Positions 22,893 through 32,600 are shown, counted from the stretch's first letter. The stretch: 32,912 bases of DNA from Sandaracinobacteroides sp964394815 (GCA_964394815.1 CAYMZC010000012.1:1-32912); one strand, 5' to 3'. Made by a program: numbers and translations. The notes: generated by a model not told the origin, from the sequence alone.

Positions 22893-24070
22893 GCCGGGGC
22901 AGCCCCCGTCTTCAGATAGGGGGAGGACTGGAGGTGCCGGTTGCGCCGCGTGAGCGCAACAAGAAGGCCCATCGCGACCGCAGTCGCGATGAAGCTGGAG
23001 CCGCCATGGCTGATGAAAGGCAAGGTCATCCCCTTGGACGGCGCAAGGGACAGATTGACACTCATGTTGATCAGCGCCTGACCCCCGAACTGCGCCACCA
23101 GACCCGTCGCCGCGATCAGCGTAAAGGGGTCCTCTTCATCGAGAAGTTGTAGCAGCACACGAAGCACGATCGCAAGATATAGTAGTGCGAGCGCGAAAGC
23201 GGCGATCGCGCCAAACTCCTCCCCGATCACCGAGAAGATATAGTCGGTATGGGCTTCGGGCAGGCGGAACTTGGCTGTTCCCTCGCCCGGCCCGGCGCCG
23301 AAAAGCCCGCCCGAACGGAAGCAGTCGAGCGCCCGGTCGACCTGATAGGTATCGCCCTCGCCATGAAGGAAACCGTCAAGCCGGTTCCGGATGTGCGGCT
23401 CGAACTGATAGGCAAGCGCAAGGCCGCCCAGCACCGCCAGAATGGCGACACCCACGAACAGCATCGGCAGGCCGGCCAGCACCGCCTGCACCAGCCATAC
23501 CGCGATCACCAGCGCCGCCTGGCCGAAATCCGGCTGGATGACCAGCAGGCCAACGATCAGCGCCAGCACCATGCCGCCTGCCGGAATGACGGGCAGGCTG
23601 CTGTCTTCGAAGCGCTGGGCGAAAAGCCATGCCATGGCGATGGCGAAGAAGGGCTTCAGGAACTCCACCGGCTGAAACTGGAATCCGGGCAGGGGAATCC
23701 AGCGCTGCGCGCCATTCGTTTCCGTGCCGATGATGGGCACGAGCATCAGCAGCAGCAGGAAGAAGGCGAAACCGCCAACCGCGAAGCGGCGGGCGAAATC
23801 CCGGGGCATCATCGAAATGCCCAGCATCACGGGCACGCCGACGGCGATCCAGATGATCTGGCGTTCGAGGAAATAGAGCGGATCGAGCCGCAGCGCCCCG
23901 CCCGAGAGCCGGAGGGCGGCGGCCGGCGACGCCGCCGCGACAGCAATCGCCCCCGCGCCGATCAGCACCATCAGCATGACGACAAGCGGGCGGTCGATGG
24001 TCCAGAACCAGCGCGCCAGAACTGTTCTGTCAGCCCGGCCGAAGGACAGGGTTATGCCGGCGATCCTCAT
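22889..24070 (-). CDS. ftsW: septal peptidoglycan glycosyltransferase FtsW (SEDS)
   Basis: 393 residues with about ten membrane segments. SEDS-family blocks are G-T-E-T-N-G-A-Q-R-W-I-P-L-P-G-F-Q-F-Q-P-V-E-F, then Q-P-D-F-G-Q-A, the large periplasmic loop with S-G-G-L-F-G-A-G-P-G-E-G and H-T-D-Y-I-F-S-V-I-G-E-E-F-G, and P-F-I-S-H-G-G-S-S near the end. FtsW polymerises lipid II at the septum together with the transpeptidase FtsI. The basic N-terminus and first membrane segment (about 30-50) fit the start at 24070, which overlaps murD as ATGA. Confidence 0.96.
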   Translation of the reverse strand: MRIAGITLSFGRADRTVLARWFWTIDRPLVVMLMVLIGAGAIAVAAASPAAALRLSGGALRLDPLYFLERQIIWIAVGVPVMLGISMMPRDFARRFAVGGFAFFLLLLMLVPIIGTETNGAQRWIPLPGFQFQPVEFLKPFFAIAMAWLFAQRFEDSSLPVIPAGGMVLALIVGLLVIQPDFGQAALVIAVWLVQAVLAGLPMLFVGVAILAVLGGLALAYQFEPHIRNRLDGFLHGEGDTYQVDRALDCFRSGGLFGAGPGEGTAKFRLPEAHTDYIFSVIGEEFGAIAAFALALLYLAIVLRVLLQLLDEEDPFTLIAATGLVAQFGGQALINMSVNLSLAPSKGMTLPFISHGGSSFIATAVAMGLLVALTRRNRHLQSSPYLKTGAAPA

Positions 24071-25368
24071 GCCCCAAGCCCCTCCACGGCCGCGCGGAAG
24101 GCAAGCCCCCGCGCTTCGAAATCCCGGAACTGGTCGAAGGACGCACAGGCCGGCGACAACAGCACCGTCTCGCCAGCGCTTGCAGATTCGGACGCCGCCT
24201 TCACGGCGGCATCGAGCGTTCCGGCTTCCACCACCGGCAGCCGGCCCTTCAGCAGCTCGGCAAAAAGCGGGCCGGCCTCGCCGATCACATAGGCGGCCTT
24301 CACGGCGCCAAGATGCGGCAGGCAGGCATCGAGCTCGGCCGTCTTGGCCCTGCCTCCCAGAATCCAGTGGATGGCCGGAAACGCCTGGAGCGCCGGGGCG
24401 ACACTTGTGGGGTTTGTCGCCTTGCTGTCGTTCACATAGCGCACGCCATGGCGCTCGCCCACGATCTCCATGCGGTGGGCAAGGCCCGGAAAGCTCGCCA
24501 GACCAGCCTCGATATGGACGCCATCCGCCCCGAGAATGCGGGCGGCTTCGCGTGCGCAGACCACATTCTGTGCATTGTGCGGCCCCTGCAGCGCCGGCCA
24601 GCGCAGCTGCTCGTGCAGGGCGACATCGGTAGCCGATACGCGATGCAGCTGCACATGGGCGGGCACGGCATCGGCCGCGGCGCGGGTCCAGGCATCGTCG
24701 GTCGCGATCACGGCATGGGCACCCGGCCGCTGCATGGCGAAAAGCCGCGCCTTCGAAGCGGCATAGCCTTCCATGCTGTCATAGCGGTCGAGATGGTCCG
24801 GGGTCAGGTTCGTCCACACCGCGACATCGGCGGCAAGGGTCTGGCAGAGGTCGATCTGGAAGCTCGACAGCTCCAGCACATAGACGCCGCCTGCCGGAAG
24901 GGCCGGCTGGTCGAGGATGGGCAGGCCGATGTTGCCGCCAAGCCGCGCGGTGAAGCCGGCGGCGGCAAGAAGGTGATGGAGAAGCGCCGTCGTGGTCGAC
25001 TTGCCATTGGTGCCGGTGATGGCGGCAAGCCGGTGGGCAGGAAGGCCGGGGCGGGCCAGCTGGAACAGCTCTATATCGCCCAGAACGGGGCAGCCGGCTT
25101 CCCGCGCGCGCGCGGCGAGCGGATGCCGGTTGAGCGGCACACCGGGCGAGACGACAAGCCCCTCCACGGCACCGAGGTCGAGCCCGGCGAAATCCTCCAG
25201 CGCCAGACGCGGGAATTCGGCGCGCGCCTTATCCCGCGCTTCGGCATTCTCGTCCCAGGCGACGGCCGTGGCGCCCGAACGCCCGAGGAAGCGCAGCACG
25301 GACAGGCCCGTGCGGGCAAGGCCATAGACCGCGTAACGCTTGCCGGAGAGGGTGGGGGCGGACAGCAT
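24067..25368 (-). CDS. murD: UDP-N-acetylmuramoyl-L-alanine--D-glutamate ligase
   Basis: 433 residues. A Rossmann-like N-terminal domain has Y-G-L-A-R-T-G-L-S-V at 15-24; G-T-N-G-K-S-T-T at 119-126 is the ATP loop; N-L-T-P-D-H-L-D-R-Y and V-N-D-S-K-A-T-N-P are MurD-typical. It adds D-glutamate as the second residue. The start at 25368 shares one base with the mraY stop (TGATG) and the stop overlaps ftsW by 4 bases. Confidence 0.97.
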   Translation of the reverse strand: MLSAPTLSGKRYAVYGLARTGLSVLRFLGRSGATAVAWDENAEARDKARAEFPRLALEDFAGLDLGAVEGLVVSPGVPLNRHPLAARAREAGCPVLGDIELFQLARPGLPAHRLAAITGTNGKSTTTALLHHLLAAAGFTARLGGNIGLPILDQPALPAGGVYVLELSSFQIDLCQTLAADVAVWTNLTPDHLDRYDSMEGYAASKARLFAMQRPGAHAVIATDDAWTRAAADAVPAHVQLHRVSATDVALHEQLRWPALQGPHNAQNVVCAREAARILGADGVHIEAGLASFPGLAHRMEIVGERHGVRYVNDSKATNPTSVAPALQAFPAIHWILGGRAKTAELDACLPHLGAVKAAYVIGEAGPLFAELLKGRLPVVEAGTLDAAVKAASESASAGETVLLSPACASFDQFRDFEARGLAFRAAVEGLGA

Positions 25369-26441
25369 CAGCGCAGCTTCAGCGTTGCAAGGCCAGCAAG
25401 GGCCAGGACGAAGGAAATGATCCAGAAACGGATCACGACGGTGGATTCGGGCCAGCCGAGCTGCTCGAAGTGATGGTGGACGGGCGCCATCTTGAAGACG
25501 CGCTTGCCGGTCAGCTTGAAGCTCGCCACCTGCACGATGACCGAAACGGCCTCGAGCACGAACAGTCCGCCCACCACCACCAGCACGATTTCATGGTTGG
25601 TGATGACGGCGATGGTGCCGATGGCCCCGCCAAGCGCCAGGCTTCCGGTATCGCCCATGAAGACAGCGGCCGGTGGCGCATTGAACCACAGGAAGGCAAG
25701 CCCGGCCCCCACCAGCGCGCCGACAAAGACAAGCAGTTCGCCGGCCCCCCGCACGAAGTGGACACCGAGATATTCTGCAAAGACGGCGTTGCCGACCAGA
25801 TATGCGATCACGCCGAAGGTGATGGCGGCGATTATGACCGGCATGGTGGCGAGCCCGTCAAGCCCGTCGGTCAGGTTCACGGCATTGCCCGCCCCCACGA
25901 TCACGAAGGCCCCGAAGGCGACATAGAACCAGCCGAGGTCGATTCCGGCATCCTTCAGGAAGGGGAAGTAGAGCGTGGTGCCGGAAAAGAGGGAGACATA
26001 ATAGACGGCCGCGCCCGCGATCAGGAATTCGGCGGCAAGCCGCGTACGGCCGGAAACGCCCGCCGTCGAGCGCTTCATCACCTTGTTGTAATCATCGAGG
26101 AAGCCGATCGCCCCGAAGCCGAGGGTCACGAACAGCGCCGCCCAGACGAAGGGGCGGTCCCACTCCATCCACAGCAGGGTTGAAACGGCAAGGCAGATCA
26201 GGATCAGGAGCCCGCCCATGGTGGGGGTGCCCTTCTTGGTTATCAGGTGGCTGGCCGGCCCGTCTTCGCGGATCGGCTGGCCCTTGCCCTGCTTCGAACG
26301 AAGCCAGGCAATGAAGCGCGGCCCAAGGACCAGCCCGAGAAACAGCGCCGTCACCAGCGCCGCGCCGGACCGGAAGGTCAGGTAACGAATGAGATTGAGG
26401 ATGCCCGGAAAGCCCAGCCATTCGGCCAGATGATAGATCAT
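25368..26441 (-). CDS. mraY: phospho-MurNAc-pentapeptide transferase MraY
   Basis: 357 residues with ten predicted membrane segments. K-K-G-T-P-T-M-G-G at 69-77, the acidic F-L-D-D-Y-N-K at 114-120, N-L-T-D-G-L-D-G-L-A, F-M-G-D-T-G-S-L-A-L-G-G and V-H-H-H-F-E are the active-site and substrate loops. It moves phospho-MurNAc-pentapeptide onto undecaprenyl phosphate, making lipid I. The ATG at 26441 overlaps murF as ATGA; the in-frame extension to 26522 is inside murF and was dropped. Confidence 0.98.
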   Translation of the reverse strand: MIYHLAEWLGFPGILNLIRYLTFRSGAALVTALFLGLVLGPRFIAWLRSKQGKGQPIREDGPASHLITKKGTPTMGGLLILICLAVSTLLWMEWDRPFVWAALFVTLGFGAIGFLDDYNKVMKRSTAGVSGRTRLAAEFLIAGAAVYYVSLFSGTTLYFPFLKDAGIDLGWFYVAFGAFVIVGAGNAVNLTDGLDGLATMPVIIAAITFGVIAYLVGNAVFAEYLGVHFVRGAGELLVFVGALVGAGLAFLWFNAPPAAVFMGDTGSLALGGAIGTIAVITNHEIVLVVVGGLFVLEAVSVIVQVASFKLTGKRVFKMAPVHHHFEQLGWPESTVVIRFWIISFVLALAGLATLKLR

Positions 26442-27796
26442 CGGCTGCCTCCCAGTGCTGCAACGACCTTGCCGAGGCCGACGGAATTGGAGCCCTTCAC
26501 GAGCAGAACGTCGCCGTCGCACAGCATGGCGCGCGCCCAGTCGATCGCGGTTTCGGCATCGGGCAGGTAGCTGGCGGCATCATGCCCGAGGGCCGCCATT
26601 TCCGGCCCCACCAGCGCCAGTTCCACCACACCGGCATCGATGATGGGGGTGGCGAGATTGGCATGGTAGCGCGCGCTTTCCCCGCCCAGTTCGCGCATGG
26701 CCCCCAGGATCGCCAGACGGCGCTTGGCCGGCGTATCGCGCAGCACGGCCAGCGCCGCCGCCATCGAGGCTGGGTTGGCGTTATAGCTTTCGTCGATCAC
26801 GGTCGCATGGCCACCGGCCACCGGCACCCGCAGCCGCAGTCCCCGGCCGGGCAGGCCGTTCATGGCGGCAAGGGCAAGGCCGGCTTCCGCAATGTCCCCG
26901 CCGGCGGCCTTCACCGCCGCCAGCACCGCAAGCCCGTTCGACACCCAGTGCCGCCCCGTCATGCCGATGCGGCAGTGCAGCTCCTCTCCGGCGACATCGA
27001 CGCTGAGGTCGGTGCCCTCGGCATCGGGGCAGGCGTTTAGCACGCGCACATCCGCGCCCTCGTTCCAGCCGAAGCTGAGCGACTTCAGGCCGCGCGCCGC
27101 CACGGCGGCAGACAGAATGTCGGCGTGGCGGTTGTCATGCGGCCAGACGGCATGGCCGCCCGGCTCCACCCCTTCGAAGATTTCGGCCTTTGCGCGGGCG
27201 ATGCCCTCTTCATTGTCGAAATTCTCGATATGGGCGTTCGCCACCCATGTGATGACAGCCACATGCGGGCGCACCATGGCTGTCAGCGCCTCGATCTCGC
27301 CCTGGTGGTTCATGCCCATTTCGAACACGGCAAAGCGGCTGCCCTCGGGCATCCGCGCGAGGCTGAGCGGCACGCCGGTATGGTTATTGTAGCTCTTGAC
27401 CGACCAGTGGGTCGCGTCGGGCGCGATACGGGCGAAGGCAAGGCGCAGCGCTTCCTTGGTGCCGGTCTTGCCGACACTGCCGGTCACCCCGATCACTTTT
27501 GCCGGCGTGCGGGCGCGGGCGGCAACGCCCAGCTGTTCGAGCGCCCGAAAACTGTCGTCCACCAGCACATGCGGGAATGGCACGGGCCGCTCGACGAGGA
27601 AGCCAGCGGCCCCGCGCGCGGCTGCCGCCTCGACAAAGGCATGGCCGTCAGCGGCAGCGCCACGCATGGCGACGAACAGCTCGCCGCCGATCAGCTCGCG
27701 ACTGTCGAAGGTGACGCCTTCGGCTTCGAACGGCGCCGAAAGACGCCCGCCAGTCGCTGCGGCAATCGCCACGCCTGTCCACAGAGGCGGCCTCAT
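26438..27796 (-). CDS. murF: UDP-MurNAc-tripeptide D-Ala-D-Ala ligase
   Basis: 452 residues. G-V-T-G-S-V-G-K-T-G-T-K-E at 103-115 is the MurF form of the ATP loop; F-E-M-G-M-N-H-Q-G-E-I and D-E-S-Y-N-A-N-P-A-S-M are MurF-typical segments of the central and C-terminal domains. It adds the D-Ala-D-Ala made by the ddl product of the same operon. Both ends overlap neighbours by 4 bases (murE, mraY). Confidence 0.97.
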   Translation of the reverse strand: MRPPLWTGVAIAAATGGRLSAPFEAEGVTFDSRELIGGELFVAMRGAAADGHAFVEAAAARGAAGFLVERPVPFPHVLVDDSFRALEQLGVAARARTPAKVIGVTGSVGKTGTKEALRLAFARIAPDATHWSVKSYNNHTGVPLSLARMPEGSRFAVFEMGMNHQGEIEALTAMVRPHVAVITWVANAHIENFDNEEGIARAKAEIFEGVEPGGHAVWPHDNRHADILSAAVAARGLKSLSFGWNEGADVRVLNACPDAEGTDLSVDVAGEELHCRIGMTGRHWVSNGLAVLAAVKAAGGDIAEAGLALAAMNGLPGRGLRLRVPVAGGHATVIDESYNANPASMAAALAVLRDTPAKRRLAILGAMRELGGESARYHANLATPIIDAGVVELALVGPEMAALGHDAASYLPDAETAIDWARAMLCDGDVLLVKGSNSVGLGKVVAALGGSR

Positions 27797-29262
27797 GCCA
27801 CGAGCGCCTGCGCTGCCTGACGCGCCACCTCGGCATCGTCGAAGGGGAGCACATCCGCGCCGATGATCTGGCCCTGCTCATGGCCCTTGCCGGCCAGCAG
27901 CACGATATCGCCCTGCCGGGCTTCGGCAAGCGCCACCCGGATGGCTTCGGCCCGGCCGGCGACTTCCAGCGCCCCGGGGGCGGCGACCATGATCTGGGCG
28001 CGGATGGCGGCCGGGTCTTCGCTGCGGGGGTTGTCGTCGGTCACGATGGCCACATCGGCGTCGCGCACGGCGATTGCGCCCATTTCCGGCCGCTTGCCTT
28101 GATCCCGGTCGCCGCCGCAGCCGAACAGCAGGATGAGCCGGTTGGTCGTGTGCGGCCTGAGCGCTGCAATGGCGGCTTCCAGCGCATCGGGCGTGTGCGC
28201 ATAATCGACATAGACCGGCGCACCCGCGGGCGTGATCACCGCGCGCTCCAGCCGGCCGCGCACGCCTGAAATGCGGGCAAGGGCCGAAAGCGTGCCGGCC
28301 GGGCTGCCGCCGGTCGCGATCACGAGGGCGGCGGCTGTCAGGGCATTGGCCGCCTGGTAGCCACCGATCAGCGGCAGGGTGACGCCCTGCGAACCTCCCC
28401 CAAGCGCTGCGCCAAGGCTGACGGTCAGGGACTGGCCAAGCAGGGTCGGCTCGCGCCGTTCGAGGCGCAGGTCCTCGCCATCCGGGCCAACAGTCAGGAG
28501 CTTCACGCCGCGCGCGCGGCAGGCTTCGGCCACGCGGGCGTTATAGTCCGCGCCGGCGGCCGAACGGTCCATCCAGACGATGGCGGTGCCGTCGGCATCC
28601 AGCACTTCGGAGAACAGCCGCAGCTTGGCCTGGAAATAGGATTCCATGTCGCCATGATAATCGAGATGGTCGCGACTGAGGTTGGTGAAGGCGGCCGCGC
28701 GCACCGGCAGGCCCTCGGTGCGATACTGGGCAAGACCGTGGGAGGATGCCTCGAAGGCGAGATGCGTGATCCCCTCGCGGGCAAGGCCGGCCACGTTGGA
28801 CAGGAAGGTCACGATGTCGGGCGTGGTCAGCCCGCCCGATCCGGCCTTCACCTGCTCGTCGGCGGTGGTTACGCCCAGCGTGCCGATGCTGGCCGCCCGC
28901 TCGCCGGCCAGCCGCCAGAGCTGGCGGCTTATTTCGGCCGTCGATGTCTTGCCGTTGGTGCCGGTGATGGCAACGGTCACGGCGGGAAAGGGCGCGTAAA
29001 AGGCTGCCGCCAGGCGGGCGAAGGCGCGGCGCGGCTCTGTATCGGCGATGTGCAGCGCGCCCTCCACCCGCGCTTCGGGCCGCGCGACAACGGCTATGGC
29101 GCCCGCGCGCACGGCGTCCGCGATCACGCTCTCGCCATCGAAGCGCGCACCCCGAAAGGCGCCGAACACGGTGCCCGGCGCCACCTTGCGATGATCGATG
29201 GCAAAGCCGGTCACCCCTTGTTCAAGGGCGTCGAGCGGTGGCGGGAAACATCTGTTGCTCAT
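27793..29262 (-). CDS. murE: UDP-MurNAc-dipeptide--meso-diaminopimelate ligase
   Basis: 489 residues. G-T-N-G-K-T-S-T at 101-108 is the ATP loop, T-T-P-D-I near 146-150 contacts the nucleotide substrate, and D-N-P-R at 410-413 is the motif that selects meso-diaminopimelate over lysine. Y-V-D-Y-A-H-T-P-D-A and G-C-G-G-D-R-D are further family blocks. The product defines a Gram-negative, DAP-type stem peptide. The ATG at 29262 overlaps ftsI and the stop overlaps murF, both as ATGA. Confidence 0.97.
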   Translation of the reverse strand: MSNRCFPPPLDALEQGVTGFAIDHRKVAPGTVFGAFRGARFDGESVIADAVRAGAIAVVARPEARVEGALHIADTEPRRAFARLAAAFYAPFPAVTVAITGTNGKTSTAEISRQLWRLAGERAASIGTLGVTTADEQVKAGSGGLTTPDIVTFLSNVAGLAREGITHLAFEASSHGLAQYRTEGLPVRAAAFTNLSRDHLDYHGDMESYFQAKLRLFSEVLDADGTAIVWMDRSAAGADYNARVAEACRARGVKLLTVGPDGEDLRLERREPTLLGQSLTVSLGAALGGGSQGVTLPLIGGYQAANALTAAALVIATGGSPAGTLSALARISGVRGRLERAVITPAGAPVYVDYAHTPDALEAAIAALRPHTTNRLILLFGCGGDRDQGKRPEMGAIAVRDADVAIVTDDNPRSEDPAAIRAQIMVAAPGALEVAGRAEAIRVALAEARQGDIVLLAGKGHEQGQIIGADVLPFDDAEVARQAAQALVA

Positions 29263-30962
29263 GGCTGGGCAGGCTTCTGGTGGCGGGGCTTGTAAAGGCC
29301 TTCAAAAATGCTTGTATCCGGCTCGCGCGCCATGTCGGGCGCGACACCCAGCACGGGGGCGATGCGGTTCACGACATTCCGGAAGGCCGGCGCCGCGACA
29401 ATGCCGGCCGAGCGCGAGCCTTCCGTCGGATCGTCGATCATGGTGACGACGACATAGCGCGGGTCATCCATGGGGAAGGCGCCGGCGAAGGTGGTGATGT
29501 TGCGGCGGCGATCATAGCCGCGCCCGGATTCCAGCACCTTTTCCGCTGTTCCGGTCTTGCCGCCAACCCGATAGCCTTCCGCGTCCGCCCGGCGGCCTGT
29601 GCCGTCGAGCACGGCGAGGCGCAGCATGCCGTTCAGCAGCTTTGATGTCCGCTCGGTAAAGACCCGCTCACTGGGGCGCTCCATCCCTTCGGGCACCTTC
29701 AGCAAGGTGGCCGGGCGGTGGATGCCACCATTCACCAGCGTTGCATAGGCATTGGCAAGGTGCAGCGGCGTGACGGCGATGCCATGGCCGAAACCCACCG
29801 TCATCACGCTGGAAAGGCCCCAGTTGTTGGCCGGCGGCGTCAGCGTGCGACCTGCCTCCAGCAGTTCGCCCGGCGCGCGCTCCATCAGGCCCAGCTTGCG
29901 CAGGAATTCCTCCTGCCGCTTCTGGCCGAGGCGCTCCGCCATGCGCGCCGTGCCCACGTTGGAGGAGTGGATCAGCACTTCCGGCACCGACAGCGGATAG
30001 CCCTTGGGGTGGCTGTCGGAAATGCGGTGCCGGCCGACAAAGATCGGCACTGTGGGGAAGCGTTCGCCAAGGTCCGGCAGCACGCCGGCATCAAGCGCCA
30101 TGGCGATGGTGAAGGCCTTGAAGGTGGAGCCGAGCTCATAGACGCCAAGCGTCGCGCGGTTCATGTGGCTCGGCATGCCAATGAGGCCGCCGGGGCGGTT
30201 GGAATCGAAGGCGGGAAGCGACGCCATGGCGAGCACTTCGCCCGTTTGAACATCCATCACCACGCCCGCAGCCCCCGTCGCCACATGGGCCAGCATCTGA
30301 GCGTTCAGCTCGCTTTCCAGCGCCTGCTGCACACGCGCATCCATCGCCAGCACCAGCGGCTCGTCGATGCGGGCGGGGTCGGTCAGCCGCGCCTCGAAGG
30401 CGCGCTCGATGCCGGCCTCGCCCCGTCCGTCGATGCCGGTATAGCCAACAAGATGCGCCGCCATGCCGACATGCGGATACAGGCGCTCGGGCTCGCGCTC
30501 GAGCGTCAGGCCCGGCTCGCCAAGGCGGCGGATGGCCTCGGCCTGCTCGGGCAGGACCCGCCGCGCGAGGTAGCGGAACTTGCCATCATGATAGACAGCG
30601 GCGCGGATCGCCTGCTCGCCGCGTTCGGGCAGGATCGTGACGAGCTTGCGAACCAGCTCTTCCTTGTCCGTCAGGATGTCGCGCGGGCGGGCGGCGAGCG
30701 CATAGGCCTCGAACGAACTGGCCAGCGCGATGCCGTTGCGATCGACGATGTCGGCCCGGACAAAGGGCGAGGCGGTGGCAAGGCCGCGATGGCGCGGCGC
30801 GCCATCGAAGGCCGACAGCATGACAAGGCGATAGCCGATGATGCCGGTGAACAGGATGAACAGCAGGACGCCGATCGCCAGCCGCTGCCGCGCCACCCCG
30901 AGAGCCACCTGACGGTGACCGGGAAGACGAAGGCTCTGGCGGGCGAGGGCGGCGGGGCTCAT
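29259..30962 (-). CDS. ftsI: septal transpeptidase FtsI (PBP3)
   Basis: 567 residues, a class B penicillin-binding protein. A membrane anchor at about 27-48 is followed by the pedestal domain (R-A-D-I-V-D-R-N-G near 69-77) and the transpeptidase domain with the S279-T-F-K282 active site, S-S-N at 333-335 and K-T-G at 469-471. It cross-links septal peptidoglycan with FtsW. It starts 4 bases after ftsL, the smaller of the two non-overlapping junctions of the cluster. Confidence 0.97.
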   Translation of the reverse strand: MSPAALARQSLRLPGHRQVALGVARQRLAIGVLLFILFTGIIGYRLVMLSAFDGAPRHRGLATASPFVRADIVDRNGIALASSFEAYALAARPRDILTDKEELVRKLVTILPERGEQAIRAAVYHDGKFRYLARRVLPEQAEAIRRLGEPGLTLEREPERLYPHVGMAAHLVGYTGIDGRGEAGIERAFEARLTDPARIDEPLVLAMDARVQQALESELNAQMLAHVATGAAGVVMDVQTGEVLAMASLPAFDSNRPGGLIGMPSHMNRATLGVYELGSTFKAFTIAMALDAGVLPDLGERFPTVPIFVGRHRISDSHPKGYPLSVPEVLIHSSNVGTARMAERLGQKRQEEFLRKLGLMERAPGELLEAGRTLTPPANNWGLSSVMTVGFGHGIAVTPLHLANAYATLVNGGIHRPATLLKVPEGMERPSERVFTERTSKLLNGMLRLAVLDGTGRRADAEGYRVGGKTGTAEKVLESGRGYDRRRNITTFAGAFPMDDPRYVVVTMIDDPTEGSRSAGIVAAPAFRNVVNRIAPVLGVAPDMAREPDTSIFEGLYKPRHQKPAQP

Positions 30963-30966
30963 CGGC

Positions 30967-31635
30967 TCAGTCGTCGATGCCCGGCGGGGACTGGAAGGTC
31001 AGCTCGACCTGGCGCAGCAGATCGTCGGGCGCGACCTGTGCAGGGCGGACAGGCCGACCGGGCGCCGGGCTGGCGACAGGCGCCGGCGCGGACACGAGGC
31101 GCACAGCAGGCGCCGCGGCCTGGGCGGGCGCGGCTGGAGCGGGCCTGATGGCGGGACGCTCCACCGGTGCCGGGGCAACCTCCGCCGACACCAGTTGCGG
31201 CGCCGGGGCAGTGGCGGGCGGGCCGGCGACATCGCGCACGGCAAGCTGCACCTGCGGCAGGCCCCGGGCTTCAGGGGCCTTGCCATAATAGGCCAGGTGC
31301 ACCGGGTTCTGCAGATACTGGCTGGCGGAAATGGGCACGAGGCCAAGCACCTCGTCGTTCCAGCGCTGCAACTGGGGCAGGCGCATGCGCACGCGCAGTT
31401 CCGCGTTCAGGGCCTTGAGGTCGGTTTCCAGCCCGCGCACCTGGCGTTCGAGACGGTCCGTATCCCGCCGCTCGGCCGAAACCTTCAGCGAAAGGCTGTA
31501 GCTGGTGATCGCCACCGCGATCGTCCCGGCCACCAGAATGGCCGTGGAAGCCCAGGCGCGGCGACCGGAATCGCGCACCACGGTTTCACGCCCCCAGACC
31601 TGGCGAGCAGCAAACCCCGTCATCATGCGCGCCAT
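30967..31635 (-). CDS. ftsL: FtsL-like divisome protein with long Pro/Ala tail
   Basis: 222 residues, about twice the usual FtsL length. A cytoplasmic N-terminus is followed by a membrane segment (about 29-47), a coiled coil (about 52-85, R-L-E-R-Q-V-R-G-L-E) and a long tail (about 138-205) made largely of Pro and Ala. Position between rsmH and ftsI and the anchor-plus-coil layout identify it as FtsL, which bridges FtsQ/FtsB to FtsI/FtsW; sequence identity in this family is low. The ATG at 31635 has GGGAGAG at good spacing and gives a 13-base overlap with rsmH; ATGs at 31626 and 31623 would give 4- or 1-base overlaps. Confidence 0.85.
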   Translation of the reverse strand: MARMMTGFAARQVWGRETVVRDSGRRAWASTAILVAGTIAVAITSYSLSLKVSAERRDTDRLERQVRGLETDLKALNAELRVRMRLPQLQRWNDEVLGLVPISASQYLQNPVHLAYYGKAPEARGLPQVQLAVRDVAGPPATAPAPQLVSAEVAPAPVERPAIRPAPAAPAQAAAPAVRLVSAPAPVASPAPGRPVRPAQVAPDDLLRQVELTFQSPPGIDD

Positions 31636-32600
31636 CCTGCACTCTCCCTATTGGTCTTGTTCTTGTCCGGCGAAGCATTGCCCCATGCGGCCGCAGGCGT
31701 GCGGCGCGCGAAGCGCAGGGTGGCGGAACGCGCCCGCGGATTGGCCTGCACCTCGGCTTCCGAGGGGCGCACCGCCTTCCCGGGCCGCTCGAAGCTCGGC
31801 GCGCGGCCCGGCGCGGCTTCGGGCAGGTGCCGCGAACCGCCGGGAAGACCGCCCGACCGCTCGGCCAGAAAGCGCTTCACGATGCGATCCTCGAGACTGT
31901 GGAAGCTGACGACGGCAAGGCGGCCACCCGGCTTCAGCACCGCCTCGGCCGCTTCGAGGCCGCGCTCCAGTTCGCCCAGTTCGTCGTTCACGCGGATTCG
32001 CACAGCCTGGAAGCTGCGCGTGGCCGGGTCGCGCCTGGAATCGCGCGGCGCCTTCACCACGCGGCGGACAACCGCAGCGAAATCAGCCGTGGTGCGAAGG
32101 GGGCGCGCCGCGATCACTGCGCGGGCGATGCGGCGGGCGGCGGGCTCCTCGCCATAGTGAAAGAGCACGTCGGCGATTTCGGCTTCTTCGGCCGTGTTCA
32201 GGAAATCGGCCGCGCTTTCGCCCGAGCCGGAAAGCCGCATGTCGAGCGGGCCATCCGCCTGGAAGGACAGGCCATAGGCCGGGTCGTCCATCTGGATGGA
32301 GGAAAAGCCGAGGTCGAGCGCCACGCCATCGGCCGAGTCCACGCCAAGTTCGTCGGCCATGGCGGAAAAGGGGCGGTTGACAAGCCGCAGTGCGCCAGCC
32401 GCCGAAGCAAGGGCGCCGGATGCCCGCGCGATGGTGCGCGGGTCGCGATCGAAGCCGGTGACACGCGCGCCAGCAGTAAGCGCCGCCGCCGAATAGCCGC
32501 CGCCGCCATAGGTTCCATCGACGAGATGATCGCCCTGCCCCAGTGCGAGGGCGGCCATCACTTCGTTGAGGAGGACGGGAACATGGACCAGCCCCTCCAT
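31623..32600 (-). CDS. rsmH: 16S rRNA (cytosine-1402-N4)-methyltransferase
   Basis: 325 residues (formerly MraW). H-V-P-V-L-L-N-E-V near the start, the SAM-binding V-D-G-T-Y-G-G-G-G-Y-S at about 27-37, G-F-D-R-D-P, A-L-D-L-G-F-S-S-I-Q-M-D and V-V-S-F-H-S-L-E-D-R-I-V-K are the conserved blocks. It methylates N4 of C1402 in 16S rRNA. The ATG at 32600 was chosen because GGAAGAG lies about 6 bases upstream; a GTG at 32603 is in frame. Either way it overlaps the mraZ stop. Confidence 0.97.
   Translation of the reverse strand: MEGLVHVPVLLNEVMAALALGQGDHLVDGTYGGGGYSAAALTAGARVTGFDRDPRTIARASGALASAAGALRLVNRPFSAMADELGVDSADGVALDLGFSSIQMDDPAYGLSFQADGPLDMRLSGSGESAADFLNTAEEAEIADVLFHYGEEPAARRIARAVIAARPLRTTADFAAVVRRVVKAPRDSRRDPATRSFQAVRIRVNDELGELERGLEAAEAVLKPGGRLAVVSFHSLEDRIVKRFLAERSGGLPGGSRHLPEAAPGRAPSFERPGKAVRPSEAEVQANPRARSATLRFARRTPAAAWGNASPDKNKTNRESAGWRA

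Noticed and set aside
14641..22919. Plus-strand open frames of 370-610 residues across the dcw cluster
   Set aside because: All are antisense to ftsZ, ftsA, ftsQ, murC or murG, with compositions expected from reversed codons and no recognisable domain.
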